Positions 42,818-51,661 of a DNA stretch of 64,000 nucleotides are shown here, in pieces (within the stretch, counting starts at the first letter, position 1; every line of letters starts with the position of its first letter). Under the pieces are notes generated by a model. The model had not been told where the DNA came from, did no database searches, and was given only the letters and a program-made list of their open reading frames with translations. This stretch comes from Planctomycetaceae bacterium. Its GTDB lineage: Bacteria > Planctomycetota > Planctomycetia > Pirellulales > Pirellulaceae. A program made the translations under genes and the position numbers. The stretch lies in NCBI GenBank assembly GCA_012729315.1, contig JAAYDI010000028.1:1-64000 (forward strand), read 5' to 3'.

Positions 42818-44140
42818 GTGGCCGAGTTCCTCGTACATACCCTGTCGCTTCCTGCTCCGCTGGCGTACCTGCTGGCCGCGCTGATTCACTGTGGGTTCAT
42901 TCTGGGGCTGGTCGCGGCCGGTGCGGTCGTCTTCATCTGGGCGGAGCGGAAGGTTTCGGGGCGGATCCAGGATCGCCTCGGCCCGACACGGACGGGGGGC
43001 AAATTCGGCTGGCTGCAGTCGCCCGCCGACGGGATCAAAGTGCTGGCCAAGGAGGACCTGATTCCGCGGGCCGCCGACCGGCTGCTGTTCCGAGCCGCCC
43101 CCTATGTCAGCTTCAGCTCCAGCTTCACCGCTTATCTGGCGCTGCCATTCGCCGACGGCTGGGTCGCCTTCGACACGAACGTGGCGGTCTTCTTCATCCT
43201 GGCCGTGCTCGGTCTGGAAGTGTTCGGCGTGATCCTGGCCGGGTACGCGTCCGGCTCCAAGTGGTCTCTGTTCGGGGCGATGCGCGAGGCGGCCCAGGTG
43301 GTCAGTTACGAAGTGCCCCTCGGTATCTGTGTCGTAATCCCTGTGCTATTGACCGGCACGATGAATCTGACGACCATCGCCAACATGCAGGCCGGCTGGT
43401 GCAGCAACTGGCTGATCTTCCATGATCCCTTCACATTCGCGGTGTTCTGGATCTACGCAACCTGTGCGCTGGCCAGTGTCAACCGCGCGCCATTCGACCT
43501 GGCGGAGGCGGAGAGCGAGCTGGTGGCCGGGTTCATGACCGAGTATTCCGGCATGCGGTGGAGTCTCTTCTTCATGGCCGAGTATAGTTCCATGCTGCTG
43601 GTGAGCTGCCTGGCGGTGATCCTGTTCTTCGGCGGCTGGCACGGTCCGATACCGGTGTTTGACTGGCTGGGCTGGGCATACCCGGGGGGCGCGAGCAGTT
43701 GGCAGCTAACCGGTTTTCTGGCGAATCTGGCCGGGTGCGTGAACTTCATCACCAAGGCGGTGATCGGCGTGACGGTGATGCTATGGATTCGCTGGACCCT
43801 GCCCCGGCTGCGGATCGATCAGGTCATGACCATGTGTCTGAAGTACTGCGTGCCGCTGGCCGCCATCTGTTTCATCGGCGCGTTGTGGTGGCAGGTGGCA
43901 GGCTGGTGGAGTCCCAACCACTGGCTGCCGCTCCGGCCGGACGGACCTGGGGGGATGCGGGAGACCTGGGTGGTGGCACCGGAGGCCGCGTGTGGCGAGG
44001 TCGCGCGGCGTCTGCCGTGGGCGGACAGCGCGCCGCCGCACGGCGCAGCCCGCCGCACACTTCCCGGCTGTGGCCTGGCGGGGCCACCGGCCGGCTGGCG
44101 GACAGGCTCACCGGCGGCAGCGCGAGGAGGTGTGCAATGA
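42818..44140 (+). CDS. nuoH: NADH-quinone oxidoreductase subunit H
   Basis: 440 residues from GTG 42818, preceded by a GAGAG element; the frame is open back to GTG 42746 but those residues are hydrophilic and lack family likeness. NuoH anchors the peripheral arm and forms the entrance of the quinone tunnel. Blocks: VFIWAERKVSGRIQDRLGPTR, PFDLAEAESELVAGFMTEYS and FFMAEYSSMLLV, with eight to nine membrane helices. The C-terminus has an unusual Gly/Pro/Arg-rich tail of about 60 residues after the last helix. Its stop overlaps the nuoJ ATG. Confidence 0.95.
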   Translation: MAEFLVHTLSLPAPLAYLLAALIHCGFILGLVAAGAVVFIWAERKVSGRIQDRLGPTRTGGKFGWLQSPADGIKVLAKEDLIPRAADRLLFRAAPYVSFSSSFTAYLALPFADGWVAFDTNVAVFFILAVLGLEVFGVILAGYASGSKWSLFGAMREAAQVVSYEVPLGICVVIPVLLTGTMNLTTIANMQAGWCSNWLIFHDPFTFAVFWIYATCALASVNRAPFDLAEAESELVAGFMTEYSGMRWSLFFMAEYSSMLLVSCLAVILFFGGWHGPIPVFDWLGWAYPGGASSWQLTGFLANLAGCVNFITKAVIGVTVMLWIRWTLPRLRIDQVMTMCLKYCVPLAAICFIGALWWQVAGWWSPNHWLPLRPDGPGGMRETWVVAPEAACGEVARRLPWADSAPPHGAARRTLPGCGLAGPPAGWRTGSPAAARGGVQ

Positions 44141-44778
44141 CCATCTGGGCGGCAACCGACTGGTACGCGTTCTTTTTCCTGCTCTTTGCCCTGCTGGCTT
44201 GCGGCTTTGCGGCCGCCGTGTTGTTTACCAGCAACATCGTGCGGATGGCGTTCTACCTGACGCTGTCGTTGGGAGCGACTGCCGGGCTGTTCTTCCTGGC
44301 GGGTGCCGAGTTCGTGGGGGTGATGCAGCTGATGATCTACGTCGGCGGCACGCTAGTGCTGCTGGTCTTCGGCGTCATGCTCACCGCCCGCGCGCCGTTC
44401 CTTTCGCTGCGCCCGCGCAGCGGCGAGTGGATTGTGTCGCTGATCGCCGGCGGCACCTTGTTGTTCCTGCTGATCGCCAGCGCTTTCGGCGTGCGCAACT
44501 GGCGCACGGCGTCGGACAGCGGGCCGCTGCCGCTGGCGGAGGCACAGACCGCGACGGCGGTCGGTGCCGGGTTGACGGGGGTGCGGGTCGACCGCCTGAA
44601 CAGGGACGCCGCGGGCCACGCGCTCTCCCAGCTGCCCCACACGGATTCCGGTTACCTGCTGCCATTTGTCATTGTGTCGGTTCACCTGCTGGTGGTGCTG
44701 GTGGGCGCCGCGTATCTGGCGCGCGCGAAGGTGAGGCGGCGCAGCGCCACGGAGAGTACGGCTTCCGTAGAGGGTTAG
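44137..44778 (+). CDS. nuoJ: NADH-quinone oxidoreductase subunit J
   Basis: 213 residues; ATG 44137 overlaps the nuoH stop (ATGA) and follows GAGGAGG. Five membrane helices; the TM3 pi-bulge region involved in coupling reads LMIYVGGTLVLLVFGVML. A polar loop of about 45 residues (from SDSGPLPLAEAQ to SQLPHTDSGY) separates the fourth and fifth helices and is longer than in E. coli. Membrane-arm subunit of complex I. Confidence 0.94.
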   Translation: MTIWAATDWYAFFFLLFALLACGFAAAVLFTSNIVRMAFYLTLSLGATAGLFFLAGAEFVGVMQLMIYVGGTLVLLVFGVMLTARAPFLSLRPRSGEWIVSLIAGGTLLFLLIASAFGVRNWRTASDSGPLPLAEAQTATAVGAGLTGVRVDRLNRDAAGHALSQLPHTDSGYLLPFVIVSVHLLVVLVGAAYLARAKVRRRSATESTASVEG

Positions 44779-44791
44779 GAGGATATCCCAC

Positions 44792-45127
44792 ATGTGCGGG
44801 CTGCTCGCGCAGATCACGGTTTCACATTACCTGGTTGTCGGTGCCGTGCTGTTCGTCACCGGCGTGCTCTGCATGGCGACCAAACGCAATGCGCTGGGGG
44901 TGCTGATGGGCATCGAGCTGTTGTTGAACGGTGCCAACGTGAATTTTGTGGCGTTTGGCAGCAAATTGCTGCGGGCCGATGCCTTGGGGCTCGACGGGCA
45001 GCTGATTCCCCTGTTTGTAATTGTGCTGGCGGCCGCCGAGGCGGCGGTGGCGCTGGCCATCGCACTCAACTTCTACAACAACCATACGACGGTGGACGTC
45101 GACAAGGCGGAAGAGCTGAAAGGCTGA
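44792..45127 (+). CDS. nuoK: NADH-quinone oxidoreductase subunit K
   Basis: 111 residues, three membrane helices, preceded by AGGAGGATAT. Conserved membrane glutamates are present in GVLMGIELLLNGANVNFVAF (residues about 31-50) and in LAAAEAAVALAIAL. The MrpC-like NuoK carries protons between antiporter-like modules. Its stop and the nuoL start share a base (TGATG). Confidence 0.96.
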   Translation: MCGLLAQITVSHYLVVGAVLFVTGVLCMATKRNALGVLMGIELLLNGANVNFVAFGSKLLRADALGLDGQLIPLFVIVLAAAEAAVALAIALNFYNNHTTVDVDKAEELKG

Positions 45128-47499
45128 TGGACACTTCGCTGTTACCGATACTGCTGGGGATAGCCGTCCTCCTGCCACTGATCTCGTTCTTCGTGATCCT
45201 GGCGGTGGGGCGCTGGTGGCGACCGGTCCTGGGCGGCTATCTGGCGACCGCCGCGATCATGGCAGCGGGGCTGCTGTCGCTGACGAGTCTGGCTATCTGG
45301 CTGTCTCACCATCCGGTCGGCGCGGCAGGGCACCACGCGGCGGACCAGGCCGGACCGTACGTCGGGGACTACTATGTGCTCGGACAGTTCGGCGCGTTGC
45401 GGATCACGATCGGCTATTACATTGACTCGCTGACGATCGTGATGTGCTGCCTGATAACACTGATCGCCACGTGCATTCATGTCTACGCGCTGGGATACAT
45501 GCACGAGGAGCTGCACCCCGTGACGGACCACGAAGTGACGCTCCCAGACGGATCGCCGCTGCGGCGGCCGGGTCGCTTCTCGAACTTCTTCCAGTACATG
45601 TCGCTCTTTTGCTTCAGCATGCTCGGGCTGGTCCTGGCCGGCAACGTGGCGATGGTGTTCGTGTTCTGGGAGCTGGTCGGGATCTGTTCGTATTTCCTGA
45701 TCGGGTTCTACGTCGAGCGGAAGAGCGCTTCGAACGCCGCGAACAAGGCATTCATCGTCAATCGCATCGGCGACTTCGGCATGCTCGTCGGCATGATGGC
45801 CTTGTGGGGCGGCATGGGGACCTTCGCCTTCGGGGATGCCGATCTGAACGGGAATGGGAGCATTGAGCGCTCGGAACGGGGCCTTTTCAGCCTGGTGCGT
45901 CCGGCGGCGCGCGAGCACCAGCTGACCACGCCCGAGGGACTGGTGCTGGCTGACGCTCACGAGGAGCTCCAGCGGTGGGCGTTGGCGCACCCGACCGCGA
46001 CGCGTGGCGACTTCGAGTCGTATGTGGCGGGGGAGCTCGACGACCTGCGCGACGGAGGTCCTGACGGGTCGGGGCGGCGCTACGGCTACTGGCTGTTGGT
46101 GCTGGCGGGCATCGGGATCTTCTGCGGGTGCGTGGGCAAGAGCGCGCAATTCCCGCTGCACGTCTGGCTGCCCGATGCGATGGAGGGTCCCACGCCGGTG
46201 TCGGCGCTGGTCCATTCGGCGACGATGGTCGCGGCGGGCGTCTATCTGGTTGGCCGCTTCTATCCGGTGTTCGCGCCCGAGGTGCTGCTGGTGATCGCCG
46301 TGACGGGGGGCATCACGCTGTTCCTGGCGGCCACCATCGCGCTGACGGCGACGGACATAAAACGGGTCCTGGCATATTCGACGGTCAGTCAGCTCGGGTA
46401 CATGATGCTGGCGCTGGGAGTGGGCGGCTGGCTGGCTGGCATGCTGCACCTGGTCACGCACGCGTTCTTCAAGAGTCTGCTGTTCCTCTGTTCCGGGTCG
46501 GTCATTCACGCGTTGCATTCCAACGAGATGACGGTGATGGGCGGCCTGCGCAAGAAGATGCCGATCACGGCCGCCACGATGCTGGTCGGCTGCCTGGCGA
46601 TCACCGGCCTGAGCATTCCGTTTGTCATCGGCCTGAGTGGCTACTACTCGAAGGACATGATCCTGGAGCAGGCGTTTTCATTTGCGCGGGAGAATCCGGG
46701 GTTATTGGGGGACGGATTCTTCATTGTGGCCGCGGGGGGCGCGGCGATGACCGCCTTCTACATGTTCCGTTTGTGGTTCCTTACATTCGCCGGGGAGCCG
46801 CGGGACGCTCAACGGTACGCGCACGCGCACGAGTCCCCCCGCGTGATGTACGTGCCCCTGATCATCCTGGCGGTGTTCGCAGCGGGGGTGGCGTGGCCGG
46901 CGCCGTTCGGTTGGCCGTCGCTGCAGGGGCTGCTCGAACAGGCCCGCCCAGCCGGAACCGCTGTGACCGCGGTCAGCGCGCACGTGCCGTTCGTGTGGCC
47001 GAGCGAATACATCGCGCACGACGCGGCCAACTACTGGTCGATCGTCGTGCCGGTCACGTGGCTGGCCTTCCTCATGGCCGTCGCCGGGCTGCTGGTCGCC
47101 GTCGCCATGTACGTGACCGGGCAACTCAGCGCGCGGGAGGTCAGCCGGCAGTTCGCGCCGCTCCACCGCTTCCTGCTGCACAAATGGTGGTTTGACGAAC
47201 TGTACGATCTCCTGTTCGTGCGGCCGTTGTACGTGGTGGCCGGTTGGTGCGCCGCGATCGACCGACGCTGGATCGACGGGCTGATCGACCACTCGGCGCG
47301 ATGGACAGCGCGACTGGCGGCGTGGTCGCAGTGGCTGGGCGATCACACCCTGATCGACGGTTTCGTCGATCGGCTGGCTGCCTGGACGTATCGCGTGGGG
47401 GTCTCGTTGCGCAGTCTCCAGACGGGGAGCCTGCGCCAGTATGTCTTGTTCCTGGTCATCGGTGTCGTGGCCGTGTTCCTTATCAGCAGTTTCCTGTGA
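45127..47499 (+). CDS. nuoL: NADH-quinone oxidoreductase subunit L with EF-hand-like insertion
   Basis: 790 residues versus about 610 in E. coli. NuoL is the distal antiporter-like proton pump, with the long lateral helix. Family core: FVFWELVGICSYFLIGFY, GKSAQFPLHVWLPDAMEGPT, PVSALVHSATMVAAGVYL and LAYSTVSQLGYMMLALG. An insertion of about 75 residues (about 235-315) in the loop before GKSAQ contains DLNGNGSIERSE at 239-250, a full EF-hand loop. The C-terminal part (from about 590) holds the lateral helix and anchors (KWWFDELYDLLFVRPL). Starts on the last base of the nuoK stop. Confidence 0.95.
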   Translation: MDTSLLPILLGIAVLLPLISFFVILAVGRWWRPVLGGYLATAAIMAAGLLSLTSLAIWLSHHPVGAAGHHAADQAGPYVGDYYVLGQFGALRITIGYYIDSLTIVMCCLITLIATCIHVYALGYMHEELHPVTDHEVTLPDGSPLRRPGRFSNFFQYMSLFCFSMLGLVLAGNVAMVFVFWELVGICSYFLIGFYVERKSASNAANKAFIVNRIGDFGMLVGMMALWGGMGTFAFGDADLNGNGSIERSERGLFSLVRPAAREHQLTTPEGLVLADAHEELQRWALAHPTATRGDFESYVAGELDDLRDGGPDGSGRRYGYWLLVLAGIGIFCGCVGKSAQFPLHVWLPDAMEGPTPVSALVHSATMVAAGVYLVGRFYPVFAPEVLLVIAVTGGITLFLAATIALTATDIKRVLAYSTVSQLGYMMLALGVGGWLAGMLHLVTHAFFKSLLFLCSGSVIHALHSNEMTVMGGLRKKMPITAATMLVGCLAITGLSIPFVIGLSGYYSKDMILEQAFSFARENPGLLGDGFFIVAAGGAAMTAFYMFRLWFLTFAGEPRDAQRYAHAHESPRVMYVPLIILAVFAAGVAWPAPFGWPSLQGLLEQARPAGTAVTAVSAHVPFVWPSEYIAHDAANYWSIVVPVTWLAFLMAVAGLLVAVAMYVTGQLSAREVSRQFAPLHRFLLHKWWFDELYDLLFVRPLYVVAGWCAAIDRRWIDGLIDHSARWTARLAAWSQWLGDHTLIDGFVDRLAAWTYRVGVSLRSLQTGSLRQYVLFLVIGVVAVFLISSFL

Positions 47500-47504
47500 A
47501 CGCT

Positions 47505-49244
47505 ATGAACGCATCCGTATTGTGGCTGAGCCTGATCGTCTTCCTGCCCATGGCCGGCGCGCTGGTGATTGCGTGTCTGCCGCGGGCGCGCGTGGAGTTC
47601 CTGCGATATGTCGCCCTGCTGATAACCGCGGCGACGTTCCTGATCTCCCTCGGCGCACTGCTGTGCCCCGAGTCGGAGGTCCACTTCCAGACGAACCTGG
47701 GAACGATGCAGAACGCGTTCGTGCTCGACTGGATCCCCTCGTTCGACATTGCCTACGCGTTGGGCGTCGATGGGATCAGCCTGCCGCTGGTCATCCTCAC
47801 GACGTTCATCAGTCTGCTGGCCATGGCGGCCAGCTGGTCGGTGACCAAGTACGTCAAAGCGTACTGCATCCTGTTCCTGATCCTGGAAACCGCGATGATC
47901 GGCGTCTTCCTGGCGCTCGACTTCATCCTGTTCTACGTGTTCTGGGAGGTGATGCTGCTGCCGATGTACTTCCTGATCGGCGTCTGGGGGGGGCCGCGGC
48001 GCGAATACGCGGCAATCAAGTTCTTCCTGTACACGCTGGTCGGCGGCGTGCTGATGCTCATCGCGATCCTGATGCTGTATTTCAAGAGCGACCTGCGTGC
48101 CGTGGCCGAGGTATCGGACCTGCTGGACAAGACCCCGCACCCAGTGGTCACCTGGAGCGATCTGCACGTGTCGGACGCGGTGACAGCGCAGCTGCGGGAG
48201 GATCCCACCAACGGCGGCCAGCCGCTGCACACATTCAACATCCTGGCGTTGGCGGCCATGGGGCAGCACACCGAGGTATTCAGCCACCAGTGGCAGTGGT
48301 GGGCGTTTCTGCTGTTGTTCATCGGGTTTATCATCAAGGTCCCATCGGTACCGCTGCACACGTGGTTGCCCGATGCGCACGTGGAGGCCCCGACGCCGAT
48401 CTCGATGATCCTGGCGGGGGTGCTGCTGAAGATGGGGGGCTATGGCATCATTCGCTTCTGTTATCCCATCTGCCCCTTCGGCGGCTACGACCTGGCGTAT
48501 GTCGTGTGTGCCATCGGCGTACTCAGCATGGTGTATGGCGGGTTGGCCGCACTGGCGCAGGCCGATTTCAAGCGACTGGTGGCGTACAGCAGCGTGAGTC
48601 ACATGGGATACGTGGTGCTGGGACTGGGCGTGTGGTCGGTGACCTTCCCCGGCTACAACGCCGACTACTGGAACATGGGGGTCCAGGGAGCCATGTTCCA
48701 GATGGTGGCGCACGGGATCAGTTCGGCCGGCATGTTCTTTATGGTCGGCGTTGTGTACGACCGCGTGCACCATCGCCAACTGAACGAGTTCGGGGGGCTG
48801 TTCGGTCGGATGCCGGTCTACACGGCGCTGTCGATTGGCATCTTCTTCGCAGCCCTCGGGCTGCCCGGGCTGTGTGGCTTCATCGGGGAAGTGCTCGTGG
48901 TACTGTCGGTGTGGAATTTCGACCGGATCCTGGCGGTGGTGGCGGCGTCGGTAATGGTGCTGACCGCTGGCTACATTCTGTGGACGATTCAACGTGTGTA
49001 CCTGGGGGCCGAGTACCGCGGCCCGCACGTCGAGGCGTTGCGGCCCAGCACGGTGCGGGAGAACTTGATCGCCGGAGCATTGTTTGTGCTGGCCATCCTG
49101 CTGGGGGTGTTCCCGCAGACGTTCGTGCTGCGGTACACGGACCGCACGATCGGCCGCCAGGTTGAGTCGTTGGCACAGTGGACGGAGCGTGTGGCCACAC
49201 CCCAGATGGTGTCGGCATCGCCGCAGACGAATCCCGTGGACTAG
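47505..49244 (+). CDS. nuoM: NADH-quinone oxidoreductase subunit M
   Basis: 579 residues; ATG 47505, with a GTG at 47496 overlapping the nuoL stop as alternative. Antiporter-like subunit with about 14 helices. Conserved: FWEVMLLPMYFLIGVWGGPRR, HTWLPDAHVEAPTPISMILA, LVAYSSVSHMGYVVLG and GLPGLCGFIGE. A loop of about 60 residues (SDLLDKTPHPVVTWSDL to HQWQWW) is longer than in E. coli. Membrane-arm proton channel. Large minus-strand frames here are shadows. Confidence 0.96.
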   Translation: MNASVLWLSLIVFLPMAGALVIACLPRARVEFLRYVALLITAATFLISLGALLCPESEVHFQTNLGTMQNAFVLDWIPSFDIAYALGVDGISLPLVILTTFISLLAMAASWSVTKYVKAYCILFLILETAMIGVFLALDFILFYVFWEVMLLPMYFLIGVWGGPRREYAAIKFFLYTLVGGVLMLIAILMLYFKSDLRAVAEVSDLLDKTPHPVVTWSDLHVSDAVTAQLREDPTNGGQPLHTFNILALAAMGQHTEVFSHQWQWWAFLLLFIGFIIKVPSVPLHTWLPDAHVEAPTPISMILAGVLLKMGGYGIIRFCYPICPFGGYDLAYVVCAIGVLSMVYGGLAALAQADFKRLVAYSSVSHMGYVVLGLGVWSVTFPGYNADYWNMGVQGAMFQMVAHGISSAGMFFMVGVVYDRVHHRQLNEFGGLFGRMPVYTALSIGIFFAALGLPGLCGFIGEVLVVLSVWNFDRILAVVAASVMVLTAGYILWTIQRVYLGAEYRGPHVEALRPSTVRENLIAGALFVLAILLGVFPQTFVLRYTDRTIGRQVESLAQWTERVATPQMVSASPQTNPVD

Positions 49245-49255
49245 AGAGTACGCGT

Positions 49256-51052
49256 GTGAACCTTCACGATCTTGTCAGCCAGTTGATCATCGATACCACG
49301 GGCTCGCCGGGCGGGGGCATCTGGCATGCCACGTGGGATTCGAGTCTGGGAGTGTTCCGTCCCGAGTTGGTCCTCTGCGGGACGATTCTCCTGGTGTTGT
49401 TGTGCCGCCTGTTCCGCGCGACGCGGTGGGTGGACGCGGCCTGGATCGCGTGCGCGGGGGCAGTGCTGGCGCTGTGGTGGGCCGCTCCCTGGCGCCTGCT
49501 GACTGACCCGGCGCCGTTCGCGCGGATGGAGATCTTCACGGGCATGCTCGTGTACGACGGCTTCACGGCGCTGATGCGGGGGGTGTTGCTGACCTTCTTC
49601 GTCCTGTTCGTCATCCTGACGAAGCTGTCGGGGGTCCCGGCCCGGGAGGACGGCCCCGACGTGTACGTCCTGGCGCTCGGTGCCACGCTGGGTTTCTGCC
49701 TGATGGTGGCGGCCAATCATCTGATGATGGTGTTTCTGGCGGTGGAGATGGCCAGCGTCCCGTCCTATGCGTTGGCCGGCTTGCTGCGGCGCGATCGGCG
49801 TTCGAGCGAGGCGTCGCTCAAGTACGCCGTCTATGGAGCCGGGGCGGCCGGGATCATGCTCTACGGGATCAGCTTGATCGCCGGGCTCGTCAATGCAGTC
49901 CACCTGCCCACGGTGGCGTTGCGGCTGTCCCAGGCCCTGCCTGCGATGAACATCGACGAGCTGACCGTCCTGGGGCTGGCCTGCCTGCTGATCACCGTGG
50001 GGCTGGCGTTCAAGTTGTCGGCGGTCCCGTTCCACTTCTGGTGTCCGGACGTATTTGAAGGGGCCACTGCGGAGATCGGCGCTTTCCTGAGTGTCGCCTC
50101 GAAGGCCGCGGCCTTGGCGCTGCTGGTGCGGGTGGTAGTTGGCCTCGGCTGGCTGAGCCCCACCGGCTTCATGCCTGGCGAACGGACCCTGGCCGCCGGC
50201 GCGGCGGCCAACCAGGTGTCGCTGGCGGGCGGATTCCTGTCGGTTGCAGATGCGGTGCCAGGATCACCGGCCGGTGGCGGACAGGCCGGGTTACCGCCGG
50301 ATGCTGACCGCCTGGACCGGGCGGCCTGCAACAGCAATCTGGCACCGCTGCGGTCCGTGGTGAGCCGGTTAGTGGCGTTGCTGGCCATCGTCACCTGCAC
50401 CTTCGGCAATCTGGCCGCTTACGGTCAGACGAACATGAAGCGTCTGCTGGCGTATTCGACGATAGCGCATGCGGGCTACATGATGATGGCCGCGCCGCCG
50501 ATCCTTGCGCTGCTCGGATCGGACGCGCACGGAGCCCAGGGAGGGGTGGCAGCGCTGGTCCTGTATATCACGGTCTACCTGTTCATGAATCTCGGCGCGT
50601 TTGCCGTCGTCGCCTTGCTGCGTGAGGCGATGCACAGCGAGGAGATTGCGGACTATGCCGGCCTGCTCCGCCGCTGTCCCGGCGTAGCCATCTGCTTTGC
50701 GTTGATACTGTTGAGCCTGATCGGCCTGCCACCGCTGTCCGGCTTCCTCGGTAAGCTGGCCGTCTTCGCCGCACTGACCGATGCCTTCCGGACGACGGGC
50801 AGTGCCTACCTGATGGTGGTGCTGTTCGTGGGCGGCCTGAACACTGTCCTCAGCCTGTTTTATTATCTCCGTATTGTCCGCTTGATGACGATGGTGCCGG
50901 AACCGGAGTCACGTGTACCGTTCGCGCTTCCCCTGGCGTCGCTGCCCGGCGCGTATCTGCTGGTCATAACGCTCCCCACAGTGCTGCTGATCCTGGGCTG
51001 GGAGTACGTGAGCGCTTTGGCGCTGGCCGCGGCGCGATCGCTCTTCGTATGA
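49256..51052 (+). CDS. nuoN: NADH-quinone oxidoreductase subunit N
   Basis: 598 residues from GTG 49256, 11 bases after the nuoM stop and preceded by AGAGAG. Third antiporter-like subunit. Motifs: FLAVEMASVPSYALAGLLRRD, PFHFWCPDVFEGATAEIGAF, KRLLAYSTIAHAGYMM and GLPPLSGFLGKLAVF. A Gly/Ala/Pro-rich insertion of about 70 residues (from GERTLAAGAAAN to NSNLAPLRSV) interrupts the loop after the fifth to sixth helix pair. Last gene of the nuo operon. Confidence 0.95.
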   Translation: MNLHDLVSQLIIDTTGSPGGGIWHATWDSSLGVFRPELVLCGTILLVLLCRLFRATRWVDAAWIACAGAVLALWWAAPWRLLTDPAPFARMEIFTGMLVYDGFTALMRGVLLTFFVLFVILTKLSGVPAREDGPDVYVLALGATLGFCLMVAANHLMMVFLAVEMASVPSYALAGLLRRDRRSSEASLKYAVYGAGAAGIMLYGISLIAGLVNAVHLPTVALRLSQALPAMNIDELTVLGLACLLITVGLAFKLSAVPFHFWCPDVFEGATAEIGAFLSVASKAAALALLVRVVVGLGWLSPTGFMPGERTLAAGAAANQVSLAGGFLSVADAVPGSPAGGGQAGLPPDADRLDRAACNSNLAPLRSVVSRLVALLAIVTCTFGNLAAYGQTNMKRLLAYSTIAHAGYMMMAAPPILALLGSDAHGAQGGVAALVLYITVYLFMNLGAFAVVALLREAMHSEEIADYAGLLRRCPGVAICFALILLSLIGLPPLSGFLGKLAVFAALTDAFRTTGSAYLMVVLFVGGLNTVLSLFYYLRIVRLMTMVPEPESRVPFALPLASLPGAYLLVITLPTVLLILGWEYVSALALAAARSLFV

Positions 51053-51122
51053 CGGATCCGGGCGATCGTGTGGGAGGACGCGTGCGGGGGAGGAATGCCG
51101 ATCCAGGCAGGAAAGGAATCGT

Positions 51123-51590
51123 ATGAGTATCACAGCGACCACCGACATCCTGAACCGTTTGTTTATGATCCACTCCTGGTCACTGCCCGTCTTCCTGGCG
51201 GAATCGTACCCCACCTGGCGGAACCGGCCGACGCGGGCGGCGGAAGTGCTCGCCGACATCGTGGACGACCAGCGGGCGATCGCGGCGGGCGCGGGCCGGC
51301 TGATTGTAGATCAAAACGGCGTCGTCGCGGCGAGCCAGTTCCCGGCGCGTTTCTCGTCCTTTCACGATCTCTCGTATGACTTCCTGCTGTCACAACTGAT
51401 CGGCTACCAGGACCAGACAATCGTGGCCATCACGCGGCTCGTGGCACAGCTGCCCCCCGACTCGCCTGCTGAGACGCTGGCCCAGGAAGCGTTGGGCATG
51501 GCCCGGGCCCACCGCGACGCCTTGGGTGAGCTGCAGGGGGCGTCGGCCGGCGGGCGGCCCGGCCACCGGCCAGACACGGCCACGCAGTGA
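51123..51590 (+). CDS. Conserved-looking helical protein of unknown function
   Basis: 155 residues; GGAAAGGAA precedes the ATG. It is acidic and mainly helical (RAAEVLADIVDDQRAIAAG, SYDFLLSQLIGYQDQTIVAITRLVAQL), with a polar tail. The bundle-like pattern could suit a DinB- or ferritin-like fold, but metal-ligand spacing is not evident, so I do not assign it. It lies 70 bases downstream of nuoN and 71 bases before the TatD gene, on the same strand, and may be in the same transcript. Confidence 0.7.
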   Translation: MSITATTDILNRLFMIHSWSLPVFLAESYPTWRNRPTRAAEVLADIVDDQRAIAAGAGRLIVDQNGVVAASQFPARFSSFHDLSYDFLLSQLIGYQDQTIVAITRLVAQLPPDSPAETLAQEALGMARAHRDALGELQGASAGGRPGHRPDTATQ

Positions 51591-51661
51591 GGTCGCACAG
51601 TGACGCACCGCGCTGACACCCGGCACACCGACCCATCCGCCGGCAGCATCCGTGCAAGGCT

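Noticed and set aside
47343-49028. 561-codon minus-strand frame over nuoM, and a similar one at 45142-46518 over nuoL
   Set aside because: His/Arg/Gln-rich translations antisense to membrane proteins, as expected from reversed hydrophobic codons.
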